A stretch of 17,487 nucleotides of DNA from JAZDLC01 sp043802345 (GCA_043802345.1 JAZDLC010000236.1:1-17487); one strand, 5' to 3'; positions 7,782 to 14,822 are shown, numbered from the stretch's first letter. Notes: a model not told the origin generated them from the letters alone. Numbers and translations are program-made.

Positions 7782-8078
7782 TCAGAGGGGAGATTCCATC
7801 TCGGGCTTCGGAGCGTCCGCGCCCGCGCGCGGCGCCTCCTGCCGCACCTCGTCCATGATCTTCTCCACCTCTCCCTGGGTCCTCGTCAGCTTCTCGTGCA
7901 GGACCCGGATCAGGGCCGCCGCCTGCCGGACCTGATCGGAGAGGTCGTCCAGATCGACATCCTCTCCCTCCAGATCCTCGAGAACCTGCTCCAGACGCTG
8001 TCTGGCGTCACCATATTTCAAGCTGCGAAACTCCTCCTCGAGCTGTTCCGCCGTCTTGCTGGTCTTCCGCTTCGCCAT
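7782..8078 (-). CDS. xseB: Exodeoxyribonuclease VII small subunit XseB
   Basis: This 98-residue acidic helical protein has the XseB pattern: DARQRLEQVLEDLEGEDVDL, then LSDQVRQAAALIRVLHEKL and a final coil QGEVEKIMDEV. Several small subunits bind the helical C-terminus of XseA to make exonuclease VII, which degrades single-stranded DNA to oligonucleotides in repair. It starts at ATG 8078 with GGAG ten bases upstream. The first 71 bases overlap the end of xseA in a different frame, so translation is probably coupled. The C-terminal PKPEMESPL tail is not part of the conserved domain. Confidence 0.88.
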   Translation of the reverse strand: MAKRKTSKTAEQLEEEFRSLKYGDARQRLEQVLEDLEGEDVDLDDLSDQVRQAAALIRVLHEKLTRTQGEVEKIMDEVRQEAPRAGADAPKPEMESPL

Positions 8079-9600
8079 GATCCAGGTTCTCCGGTTTTCG
8101 TGACTCGACTCGCTCCACCCGGGCGTCGATTCGCCCGCTCCTGAGTTCCGCGCTGATCAGATCGCCCGCCCGCACTCCCCTTGGATCGAGGATCGCGCAC
8201 CCCGAGGCGTTGCGAAGAATCGCATACCCCCTGCGGACGACGTTGCCGGGATCGAGCAGCTTCTCGCGGGCAGCGGCGGCGGCCAACGTCTCCCTGGCTG
8301 AAGAGAACAGGTGACGAATGGCAACCGACAGCCGCACCAGGTTCCGCTTGCTTGCCGCAACGGCCAGCGGCAGGGAAGTCAAGCCCCTCGCCCCGCCGAC
8401 CCGGGCCCGGCACTGGAACACCCCTCGCTCCGCGCGGACGAGGAGACGGGATGCCACGTCCGCCAGCCGGATGCGATCCTTCATCGCGCGCCGCGCCTCG
8501 CATGAGAGACTCGCCAGGACCAGCCGATGGAACTGGTGCGCCCGGTCTCGGAGCGCCAGCATGCTCTCCCGCGAGCGTTCCTCGACCGTTCGCCCGAGGT
8601 GCGACACCGCGTCCGAGAGCTGCTCCAGCTCCTCTGCGGGCGACTCCGCCACCCGATGCAAGCGACCGCTCGCACTTTCCAGGAACCTGGTTGCCCGCGC
8701 TCCTTGTTCCGCCAGGAAGGCAGCCACCGCCGTTGGCGTCTTGAATGCCATGTGCGCGGCAAGGTCGCTCACCGACGAATCGATTTCATGCCCGATTCCG
8801 GTCAGCACCGGAATCCGCAGAGCCGCGATCGCCCGCACGATCTCCTCCTGGTCAAACCAGGCCAGATCGACCGTCGATCCTCCGCCCCGGATCAGGGCGA
8901 TCACGTCCACCCCGGATCGGCCGAGAAGATCCAGGCCTCGCACCACGGTGCGAACCGTCTGCTCCCCCTGCATTCTCGCGTCGAAGAAGCGGATCTGGAA
9001 CGCCAGACCGGAGGCGAGCAACTCCTGCACGAAGTCGTTGTAGGCGGCACTGTTCTCAGAGGTGATCAGACCGATGCGGAGCGGAAGCTCCTCGAGCTTC
9101 AACTCCCGCTGCCGGTCCAGGACGCCTTCCTTCTGCAAGCACTCCACGAGCCGCCGCTTCTCGAGAGCCATCTTCCCCAGCGTGTAGGCCGGGTCGATAT
9201 CCCTCACCACGAGCCGCAGCACGCCATGCGGCGGATAGAAGTCGACGTCGCAAAGGGCCCGAACCTCGATTCCATCCCGCGGTTCGATCACCCCATCCAA
9301 CGCCCCGCCCTCTCCAAAGAGCCGGGACACTTCGGATCCCCACAAGACCGCCGAGAGCGCGTACTGCTTGCCGTCCTCGGGGTTGGTCTCGCACAGGCGG
9401 AAGAACCAGTGCTGCCTGTGGGCATTCCTCTCCAGCTCGGCGGCCTCACCCACGACCCAGACCCGGCGGGGAAAGGCCTCCCTGAGCGCCACCTGAATCC
9501 CGCGAGCCAGGGCCGAGACGCTCAGGGTGTCGGCCGGAAGAGGTGGCTCCCCCGAACCCGGGCGGGATACATACCATGGCAGGGCCGGTGTCTCAGCCAA
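8008..9600 (-). CDS. xseA: Exodeoxyribonuclease VII large subunit XseA
   Basis: This is the 530-residue catalytic subunit of exonuclease VII. An N-terminal OB-fold (about 25-130) has LSVSALARGIQ, RRVWVVGEAAE and an HWFF strand. The nuclease domain has IGLITSENSAAYNDF, a long stretch to ALIRGGGSTVDLAWFD, and GIGHEIDSSVSDLAAH followed by KTPTAVAAF; these are the family's conserved catalytic segments. A long helical region follows, then the short C-terminal segment GNVVRRGYAILRN. The start is TTG 9600, preceded by GGGAGG at five bases. It overlaps the arsC stop by 8 bp. The last ~35 residues (after DARVERV) extend past the usual family end and run into xseB, which looks like read-through drift of the stop codon. 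Confidence 0.93.
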   Translation of the reverse strand: MAETPALPWYVSRPGSGEPPLPADTLSVSALARGIQVALREAFPRRVWVVGEAAELERNAHRQHWFFRLCETNPEDGKQYALSAVLWGSEVSRLFGEGGALDGVIEPRDGIEVRALCDVDFYPPHGVLRLVVRDIDPAYTLGKMALEKRRLVECLQKEGVLDRQRELKLEELPLRIGLITSENSAAYNDFVQELLASGLAFQIRFFDARMQGEQTVRTVVRGLDLLGRSGVDVIALIRGGGSTVDLAWFDQEEIVRAIAALRIPVLTGIGHEIDSSVSDLAAHMAFKTPTAVAAFLAEQGARATRFLESASGRLHRVAESPAEELEQLSDAVSHLGRTVEERSRESMLALRDRAHQFHRLVLASLSCEARRAMKDRIRLADVASRLLVRAERGVFQCRARVGGARGLTSLPLAVAASKRNLVRLSVAIRHLFSSARETLAAAAAREKLLDPGNVVRRGYAILRNASGCAILDPRGVRAGDLISAELRSGRIDARVERVESRKPENLDHGEAEDQQDGGTARGGVSQLEIW

Positions 9601-10039
9601 CCAGACCTCCCCCGCCCCCTTCCTCGCGTTCCATCGAAAGCTCCTCCAGCAACCGGGTCACTCTCAGCTCGATCTCGTCCCGGGCGGTGCGAAACGCCGC
9701 CATGATCTCGGCGTCGCAGCCGGTGGCCCGCACCGGATCGGCGATCGGCCAGTGAGTCACCAGGGTCGTCTCCGGGAACGCCGGACAGGCTTCCGCCGCG
9801 TCGCCACACAGCGTGATCACCAGATCGCAGTCGGGTGGCACGTCGCGAAGCCCGTTGGAAGTCTGCTTTGAAATGTCGATGCCGCGCTCCTTCATGCTCG
9901 CGATCGTCCGGGGGTGCACTCCCGCGGGACGCGTGCCGGCGGAGTAGACCTCCAGCTCGGAGGAGGCAAGGGCGCGGCAGAGGCCTTCGGCCATCTGGCT
10001 GCGGCAGGCGTTTCCGGTGCAGACGAAGAGGATGCGCAT
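9593..10039 (-). CDS. arsC: Thioredoxin-type arsenate reductase ArsC / low-molecular-weight phosphatase fold
   Basis: This 148-residue protein would reduce arsenate to arsenite using thioredoxin. The P-loop is C7-x5-R13 in VCTGNACRSQMAEG. The two relay cysteines, C78 and C85, are in ITLCGDAAEACP, and the general-acid aspartate is D101 in ADPVRATG. This spacing matches S. aureus pI258 ArsC (C10, C82, C89, D105) almost residue for residue. That favours arsenate reductase over a plain protein-tyrosine phosphatase, which would lack the relay cysteines. The frame is open to 10108 but only codons from ATG 10039 are protein-like. The C-terminus is a glycine run (EEGGGGGLVG) whose codons also carry the ribosome binding site of xseA. 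No ArsR or arsenite pump gene is nearby. Confidence 0.87.
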   Translation of the reverse strand: MRILFVCTGNACRSQMAEGLCRALASSELEVYSAGTRPAGVHPRTIASMKERGIDISKQTSNGLRDVPPDCDLVITLCGDAAEACPAFPETTLVTHWPIADPVRATGCDAEIMAAFRTARDEIELRVTRLLEELSMEREEGGGGGLVG

Positions 10040-10087
10040 GTGGGTCAGCCTAGCAAATGGAAGGATCGAATCCGGGATTCGTTTTAC

Positions 10088-10122
10088 CACAGAGAGCACA
10101 GAGGACACAGAAGGTCAGAGGA
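10088..10122. repeat. Short tandem CACAGAGGA-like repeat (dispersed-repeat type)
   Basis: This is four imperfect 9-base units: CACAGAGAG, CACAGAGGA, CACAGAAGG and a partial TCAGAGGA, preceded by TTTTAC. Sequences of the form ACCACAGAGGACACAGAG recur in intergenic regions of many environmental bacterial genomes and produce spurious peptides such as TTESTEDTEG here. It sits between the arsC start and the mazG-dinB stop. No function is assigned. Confidence 0.6.
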
Positions 10123-10150
10123 TGAAGGGGACCGCCTTGCGCGTGAACTA

Positions 10151-10183
10151 CCCCCCCCCTCCGAACCTCAATCGAACCTCAAT
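10151..10183. repeat. C9 tract and an 11-bp tandem duplication at the 3' end of mazG-dinB
   Basis: A run of nine C (10151-10159) is followed closely by CGAACCTCAAT repeated perfectly twice (10162-10172 and 10173-10183). The second copy contains the stop codon of the MazG-DinB gene on the minus strand. This looks like replication slippage. Confidence 0.7.
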
Positions 10184-11510
10184 GCCGCAGCGAGTCGATC
10201 TGCCGCAGATGACGTCGCTCGTGCCAGGCGAGAAACTCGAACCACTGCAGCGCGTCAAGATCACCGAGCCGCGGGTGCTCCAGCAGCAGATTTCGCGGAT
10301 TCACCAGGGTCAACCGAGGCAGCAGCGCGAAGAGTTTCTCGCGCGATTGCGCGAGCCGCGCGAGAAGCTCCGCCCGCGAAACACCACCGGACGGAACCGT
10401 CCAGGTTGGAGCCTCTGCCTTCTGGCCGCTCTCGATCAGGCGGTTCTTCGGCGGATGGGCGGCCAGTCCCTCCTCCGGAAACGGCTCTTCCACGGCCTCC
10501 CTCATGACCTTCTTCATCGCGACCGCGAGCCCCCTTTCGAGAAGGTGGAGATGCTCCATCACCCCCACGATCGACCAGGCTCCCGGTTCTTCTGGCGCGG
10601 CCTGGACCAGATCCTCCGGCAAGTCGCTGACCGTCGCGATCAGGGCCGCCCGTGACTCCATGAGCCGGCGCACGGCTCGGCGCCATTCGCCCGGAGCCTG
10701 ACTCGGGAGCGACTCCGGTTCCAGCCACTCCCGCTTGGCCTCGCGCCACAGCGCTTCCATTCTCTCCAGCGGGACCTCTTTCAGTCGATGCTCCAGCTTC
10801 CGTTCCATGCAGCGGAAGCGTTCATCGAAACGGAAAGTGGTACGGCGCAGAGCACTCTCCGGTTCGATCTTCAGATGTCTGGCCAGATTCACCACCGAGA
10901 ACAGCACGTCGCCCAGCTCTTCCCCGATCCGGTCCTGATAACCCTCCTCGATCGCCTGTTTCAATTCGCAAAGCTCCTCGTCCAGCTTCGCCAGGGGACC
11001 AGTCCGGTCCGGCCACTTGAAGCCGACGCGGGCCGCCTTCTCCCCGAGACGATAGGCTCGCAGCAAGGCGGGCAGAGCCGCGGGAACGCCGGCCAGCGAG
11101 GACCGGTCCGTGTCCTCGCTCCGCTCCTCCGACTTGATCTCCTCCCAATTCTTCAGCACCGCATCGACGTCGTCCGCCACGACCTCGCCGAAGACGTGAG
11201 GGTGGCGCCTGACCAGCTTCTGCGTAATCAACCTGGAGACATCCGCCAGCGAGAAGTCGCCGGCATCCTCCGCGATGCGGGCCGAGAGCAGGATGTTCAT
11301 CAGCAGGTCGCCCAGTTCCTGGCAAACCGACTTCCGGTCTCCCTGGAGCATGGCATCCGCCACCTCGTACGCCTCTTCCAGGAGGTTGTGCGCCATCGAC
11401 TCCAGGGACTGCTCCCGATCCCAGGGACAGCCCCCGGGATCCCGCAGCCGGTCAATGACCTCTAGCAGTCGGGCGACCCCAAGGAGCCTCGCGTCACCAT
11501 CCGGCTTCAT
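10179..11510 (-). CDS. mazG: MazG nucleotide pyrophosphohydrolase fused to a DinB-like domain
   Basis: This 443-residue protein has two tandem MazG domains and an additional C-terminal domain. MazG-1 (about 15-128) has LRDPGGCPWDREQ, NLLEEAYEVADA and ELGDLL. MazG-2 (about 148-240) has KLDEELCELKQA and EELGDVLFSVVN. Both keep the EExxE..ExxD magnesium-binding pattern for hydrolysing nucleoside triphosphates. Residues about 275-443 resemble the DinB/YfiT four-helix fold: WSIVGVMEHLHLLERG (H320) and WFEFLAWHERRHLRQI (H430, H434) give the three-histidine metal site. E. coli MazG is about 263 residues, so the DinB part is a true extension in the same frame. ATG 11510 follows AGGAGG at ten bases. 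The frame is open to 11762, but that part is antisense-type shadow of lpdA. The DinB assignment is from motifs only. Confidence 0.9.
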   Translation of the reverse strand: MKPDGDARLLGVARLLEVIDRLRDPGGCPWDREQSLESMAHNLLEEAYEVADAMLQGDRKSVCQELGDLLMNILLSARIAEDAGDFSLADVSRLITQKLVRRHPHVFGEVVADDVDAVLKNWEEIKSEERSEDTDRSSLAGVPAALPALLRAYRLGEKAARVGFKWPDRTGPLAKLDEELCELKQAIEEGYQDRIGEELGDVLFSVVNLARHLKIEPESALRRTTFRFDERFRCMERKLEHRLKEVPLERMEALWREAKREWLEPESLPSQAPGEWRRAVRRLMESRAALIATVSDLPEDLVQAAPEEPGAWSIVGVMEHLHLLERGLAVAMKKVMREAVEEPFPEEGLAAHPPKNRLIESGQKAEAPTWTVPSGGVSRAELLARLAQSREKLFALLPRLTLVNPRNLLLEHPRLGDLDALQWFEFLAWHERRHLRQIDSLRH

Positions 11511-11532
11511 CGAAGATGAACCTCCTGGGCCT

Positions 11533-12936
11533 TCATTTCTGGAAGATATGAATCGCCTTGCCCATGGCAGCCTCCGCGGCCTCCATGATGGTTTCCGGAA
11601 GAGTGGGATGGGCGTGGACCGTAAGGGCGATATCCTCGAGGGTCGCGCCCATCTCGATCGCCAGGCCCATCTCCGCGATGAGCTCCGATGCCTCCGGCCC
11701 GACGATGTGCGCTCCCAGAACCAGGCCCGAACCCTTCTCGGCCACGAGCTTCGAGAATCCATCTGTCGCGTTGAGAGAGAGCGCCCGCCCGGAGGCCGCG
11801 AACGGGAACTTGCCCACCACGATGTCGGCTCCCTGATCCCTGGCCTGCTCTTCCGTCAGGCCGACCGACGCGATCTCAGGGTCGGTGAACACCACTGCCG
11901 GCACGCACTTGTAGTCTCTCGCGCTCTTCATCCCGGCGGCCACCTCCGCCGCGACGATTCCCTCGTGGGACGCCTTGTGCGCCAGCATCGGCTGGCCGGC
12001 GAGATCGCCGATGGCGTAGATCCCCGGAACGCCGGTCTTCTGCTGCTGGTCGACAGGAACAAAACCAGCCCGATCCAGCTCCACACCGGCCCGTTCCAGG
12101 GCAAGCCCCCGGGCAGACGGCCTGCGGCCGACCGTGGACAGGACCATGTCGCAGTGCAAGGTCTGGGGACCCTTCTTCCCCTCGACGAGGACCTCGACGC
12201 CTGTCTTGCCGTCCGCCATCGACACGGCCCGGGTGTCGGTCAGGACCGTCACCTTGCGCTTCTTGAGATTCCTCGCCACGACCCTCACGCACTCCGGTTC
12301 GATCCCCGGCAGAAGTGTGCCAGTAAGTTCCACGACGGTCACCTCGCTTCCCAGCTTGCGGAAGTAGGTGCCGATCTCGAGCCCGATATATCCGCCGCCA
12401 AGAACCACCACGTGCCCGGGCAGCTTCCTCAGAGCCAGCGCCTCCGTCGAACCCAGGACCCGCTTGCCGTCCACCTTGAACTCGGGCAGTTCAATCGGCG
12501 CCGAGCCGGTCGCCACGATGCAGTCCTCGAACAGGAGGCGCTCCGTGCCCTTCTCTCCCTTCACCGTCATACCCCTTGCGGAGTCAAAGGATGCCTCTCC
12601 CTTGATCACCTCGACGCCGTTCGCCTTCAGCAGCGATCCGACGCCGCCGGTCAAACGCTCCACGACGGTTTGCTTCCAGTCGATGAGCTTGTTCAGATCG
12701 ATTCTGACATTCTCCGCCGTGATCCCGAAGGCCGCGGCGTGCTGCATCTGATCGAACAGCGTACCGGCGTGAATCAGCGCCTTCGACGGAATGCACCCGA
12801 CGTTGAGACAGACTCCTCCGAGCTCTCCGCGCTCGACCACGGTCACCTTGCGCCCCATCTGCGCGGCCCGAATCGCGGCCACGTAGCCGCCCGGTCCGGC
12901 GCCAATCACCAGTGTCTGCACGCTGCGCTCATCCAT
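11533..12936 (-). CDS. lpdA: Dihydrolipoamide dehydrogenase (E3)
   Basis: This is a 467-residue flavoprotein disulfide reductase that reoxidises dihydrolipoamide in 2-oxoacid dehydrogenase and glycine cleavage complexes, passing electrons to NAD+. The FAD-binding GAGPGGYVAA is at about 12-21. The redox disulfide is C43-C48 in GGVCLNVGCIPSK. The NAD-binding motif is VLGGGYIGLEIG, and the second FAD motif is YAIGDLAGQPMLAHKA. The C-terminal HAHPTLPE provides catalytic H443 and E448. The length is normal. ATG 12936 is the only sensible start, although the ribosome binding site is weak. It lies 69 bp after the lipoyl synthase gene on the same strand, so the lipoyl cofactor's synthesis and its recycling enzyme are probably co-expressed. 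Confidence 0.96.
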   Translation of the reverse strand: MDERSVQTLVIGAGPGGYVAAIRAAQMGRKVTVVERGELGGVCLNVGCIPSKALIHAGTLFDQMQHAAAFGITAENVRIDLNKLIDWKQTVVERLTGGVGSLLKANGVEVIKGEASFDSARGMTVKGEKGTERLLFEDCIVATGSAPIELPEFKVDGKRVLGSTEALALRKLPGHVVVLGGGYIGLEIGTYFRKLGSEVTVVELTGTLLPGIEPECVRVVARNLKKRKVTVLTDTRAVSMADGKTGVEVLVEGKKGPQTLHCDMVLSTVGRRPSARGLALERAGVELDRAGFVPVDQQQKTGVPGIYAIGDLAGQPMLAHKASHEGIVAAEVAAGMKSARDYKCVPAVVFTDPEIASVGLTEEQARDQGADIVVGKFPFAASGRALSLNATDGFSKLVAEKGSGLVLGAHIVGPEASELIAEMGLAIEMGATLEDIALTVHAHPTLPETIMEAAEAAMGKAIHIFQK

Positions 12937-13005
12937 CTCTCAACATCCCACTTTCTTGGACGATCGGGATCGCCCTCCTCTCGATCAGACCCAGTCGCGA
13001 CTGGC

Positions 13006-13923
13006 TCATTCCCCTGCCCTGGCCTGTCGCCCGAGCATGGCCGCCACGTAATCCTCGCCAGCCCGGTAGCTCGAACGAACCAACGGGCCGGAGGCGACGT
13101 GGAGGAAGCCGAAGTCCTTGCCGATTTCGGCCAGACGCTGGAACCGTTCCGGCGTCACGTACTCTTCCACGGGAAGATGACGGGAGGATGGCCTCAGATA
13201 CTGCCCGATGGTCAGAAGATCAACGGAGCAGGCCCTCAGATCCCCCATCGAGGCGATCAACTCATCCTCTGTTTCGCCCAGACCCACCATGAGGGAAGAC
13301 TTGGTCAGCGCACCGCTGGCGATCTCTTTGGCATGCTTCAGGACCTCGAGTGATCGGCCGTACGTCGCCCGGCGATCCCGCACCCTCGGCGTCAGCCGCT
13401 CGACCGTCTCCAGGTTGTGAGCGAATAGATCCGGCTGAGGCTCGAGAGCGAGCCGCAGCAGTTCGCGGCGGCCGGAGAAGTCGCCCGTCAGGATCTCGAT
13501 TCTGGTGTCCGGAGCCCGCTCCCGAATCGCCCCGACAACCCGGGAGAACTGCTCCGCCCCACCATCTTCCAGATCGTCCCTGTCCACCGAGGTCAACACC
13601 ACGTAGGTCAAGCCCAGGCGGGCGACCGATTCCGCGACGTGCGCGGGTTCCGACGAATCGACCTGACCGTGGGGGTTGCCGGTCTTGACGGCGCAGAATC
13701 TGCAGGCCCGGGTGCAGACATCGCCCAGCAACATGATCGTCGCCGTGCCCCCGCTCCAGCACTCTCCGAGATTGGGGCAGCGCGCCTCCTCGCAAACCGT
13801 GTGCAGCTTCTGTTCCCGGACCAGACGCTTGAGACGCACATGCGTCTCGCCTCCGGGCGCCCGCACGCGCAGCCATCCCGGCTTCCGGCCTGGTTTTTCA
13901 TCCGGCTTCGATCGCGGCTGCAC
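13006..13923 (-). CDS. lipA: Lipoyl synthase LipA (radical SAM)
   Basis: The 305-residue enzyme inserts two sulfurs into protein-bound octanoyl chains to make lipoyl groups. The auxiliary cluster cysteines C44, C49 and C55 are in CEEARCPNLGEC, and the radical-SAM cluster cysteines C70, C74 and C77 are in CTRACRFC. The C-terminal RSSY, whose serine ligates the auxiliary cluster, is at 283-286. Other hallmarks are TYVVLTSVDRDDLEDGG, NLETVERLTPRVR and KSSLMVGLGET. The frame is open to a GTG at 13980, but GTG 13923 has GGAG nine bases upstream. The 13980 start lies in the arm of a strong hairpin and has no ribosome binding site. It precedes lpdA, consistent with a lipoate function module. Confidence 0.95.
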   Translation of the reverse strand: MQPRSKPDEKPGRKPGWLRVRAPGGETHVRLKRLVREQKLHTVCEEARCPNLGECWSGGTATIMLLGDVCTRACRFCAVKTGNPHGQVDSSEPAHVAESVARLGLTYVVLTSVDRDDLEDGGAEQFSRVVGAIRERAPDTRIEILTGDFSGRRELLRLALEPQPDLFAHNLETVERLTPRVRDRRATYGRSLEVLKHAKEIASGALTKSSLMVGLGETEDELIASMGDLRACSVDLLTIGQYLRPSSRHLPVEEYVTPERFQRLAEIGKDFGFLHVASGPLVRSSYRAGEDYVAAMLGRQARAGE

Positions 13924-13979
13924 TCGCTCAATCTCCAGGTTTACCGCCCGCTTCCCTGTGGGGCCGCGCGGCAATAGCA

Positions 13980-14012
13980 CAAGGGCGCCGGAGGTTCAAT
14001 CTAGCGCCCTTG
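13980..14012 (-). terminator. Strong inverted repeat between the thioredoxin-like gene and lipA
   Basis: Perfect 9-bp arms CAAGGGCGC / GCGCCCTTG flank a 15-base loop, starting 24 bases after the stop of the upstream thioredoxin-like gene on the minus strand. There is no T-run after it, so it is a weak or rho-assisted terminator, or an RNA-stabilising or attenuating hairpin ahead of lipA, rather than a textbook intrinsic terminator. Confidence 0.4.
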
Positions 14013-14035
14013 AGAGAGTGTCGGTTCGACGAAAG

Positions 14036-14689
14036 TCAGGCTGTGTCGCGCTTCTTGATCTTGAGGAGGTCCTCCTCGCGGGCACGAAGCTCTTCCTCTT
14101 CCTTGGCCAGCGCTTCCTTCTCTCGCTCGATCTTGCTCTGCTCGCTCTTGCTCTTGGTCCGTCCCTCCTTGCTGGAGAGCGCGCTCTTGAGCACCGACAG
14201 GCGGTCCAGAGAGGTCAGGATCTTCTGGTAGTCCTTGATGGTCCGATCCAGGTTGACCACGTAGTCCTTGGTGATCGCCTTCTTCATCAGGTCGTACAGC
14301 TTGCTGGGAGAGGCCCGCCCCTCGATCTTGCCGACCTTGTCCCCGTCGGCAGTGAACACCACGAAGCGCGGCAGGTCCTGCCCGCCAATCCACTTGTAGT
14401 ACGGATGATCCTTGGTGATCTGATCGCCGTCATCCCGCACCATGGTGAAGAATTTGGATGCGATCGAAACTCGCTCATCCTTCAGGGTCGTGCTTTCGAC
14501 GACGTTCTGCGCCTGCTGCTCGTTCTCATGGCTGGAGGTCAGGTAGACGAGCAGCGGACGCTCGAACTGGAGGTCCGCCTTGTTCAACATCCCCTGGGCG
14601 GTGGAGAGATCCTGAACATCGGCGGCGTTGCCACCGGTGGTCACCCGATAGGAAGCCAACTCGGTCCAGGTCACCTGGAGCTTCGCCAT
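14036..14689 (-). CDS. Thioredoxin-fold protein lacking CxxC, with C-terminal coiled coil
   Basis: This is a 217-residue stretch from an ATG at 14689. Residues about 40-150 look like a thioredoxin fold: strand RPLLVYLTSSHENEQQ at the normal active-site position, and DLPRFVVFTADGDKVGKIEG with the expected cis-proline before the last strands. The CxxC is absent (SSHEN instead), so a redox role is unlikely. Residues about 165-213 are a lysine/glutamate-rich coiled coil. The ATG at 14689 has no ribosome binding site. The same frame continues upstream through a TGA at 14717-14719 into a clear signal peptide starting at 14800, so the real gene probably spans 14036-14800. The function is unknown; a periplasmic or secreted, non-catalytic role is inferred. 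Confidence 0.65.
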   Translation of the reverse strand: MAKLQVTWTELASYRVTTGGNAADVQDLSTAQGMLNKADLQFERPLLVYLTSSHENEQQAQNVVESTTLKDERVSIASKFFTMVRDDGDQITKDHPYYKWIGGQDLPRFVVFTADGDKVGKIEGRASPSKLYDLMKKAITKDYVVNLDRTIKDYQKILTSLDRLSVLKSALSSKEGRTKSKSEQSKIEREKEALAKEEEELRAREEDLLKIKKRDTA

Positions 14690-14692
14690 ACT

Positions 14693-14716
14693 GGCGGAGC
14701 AGCGTCCTGCGCCGCC
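14693..14716 (-). promoter_or_regulatory. Hairpin immediately after the in-frame TGA
   Basis: Directly after the TGA on the minus strand, GGCGG-C-GCAG-GACG-CTGC-T-CCGCC folds into a 9-bp stem with one C/U mismatch and a four-base loop GACG. It lies between the signal peptide codons and the thioredoxin-like body. It could be a recoding stimulator or an attenuator, or coincidental in GC-rich DNA. The UGA-to-loop distance is only 10 bases, shorter than usual for a bacterial SECIS. Confidence 0.35.
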
Positions 14717-14800
14717 TCAGCCCGCCCCTGCCTGGGGCGGCAGAAGAGTCACCGCCGCGGGAATCATCAGAGCGAAAAGCAAGGTTCTCGTCTTGCTCAT
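14717..14800 (-). pseudogene. Signal-peptide ORF separated from its mature protein by an in-frame TGA
   Basis: ATG 14800 follows an excellent ribosome binding site (GGAGG, five bases away) and encodes 27 residues. They are a basic start MSKTRT, a hydrophobic core LLFALMIPAAVTLL, then PPQAGAG with an AGA signal-peptidase-like site, and end at TGA (14719-14717). Reading through the TGA in the same frame gives nine residues and then the thioredoxin-like protein starting MAKLQV. The most economical reading is one secreted-protein gene with a nonsense substitution or a sequencing error. The alternative is recoding at UGA. Other genes in the window (manA, recN, xseA, mazG) use TGA as a normal stop, so a changed genetic code is excluded. 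Confidence 0.6.
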
Positions 14801-14822
14801 GGAACCCTCCACTTCAAGGAAC

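Noticed and set aside
9914..10655. Plus-strand reading frames across the arsC/mazG-dinB spacer (peptides such as TTESTEDTEG)
   Set aside because: They are translations of the CACAGAGGA repeat and of antisense mazG-dinB, with no family resemblance or ribosome binding site.
10179..11510. MazG as part of a MazEF toxin-antitoxin module
   Set aside because: No mazE or mazF gene is adjacent; the neighbours are lpdA and arsC.
11511..11762. N-terminal extension of MazG into the lpdA region
   Set aside because: The residues are arginine/serine-rich shadow translation of lpdA, and a strong AGGAGG site precedes ATG 11510.
14693..14719. TGA at 14717-14719 as a selenocysteine codon with a SECIS hairpin
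   Set aside because: The stem starts directly after TGA and its loop is only 10 bases away, too close for the usual bacterial SECIS spacing. The codon lies at a signal-peptide boundary where selenocysteine has no evident role. It is kept only as an alternative to be tested.
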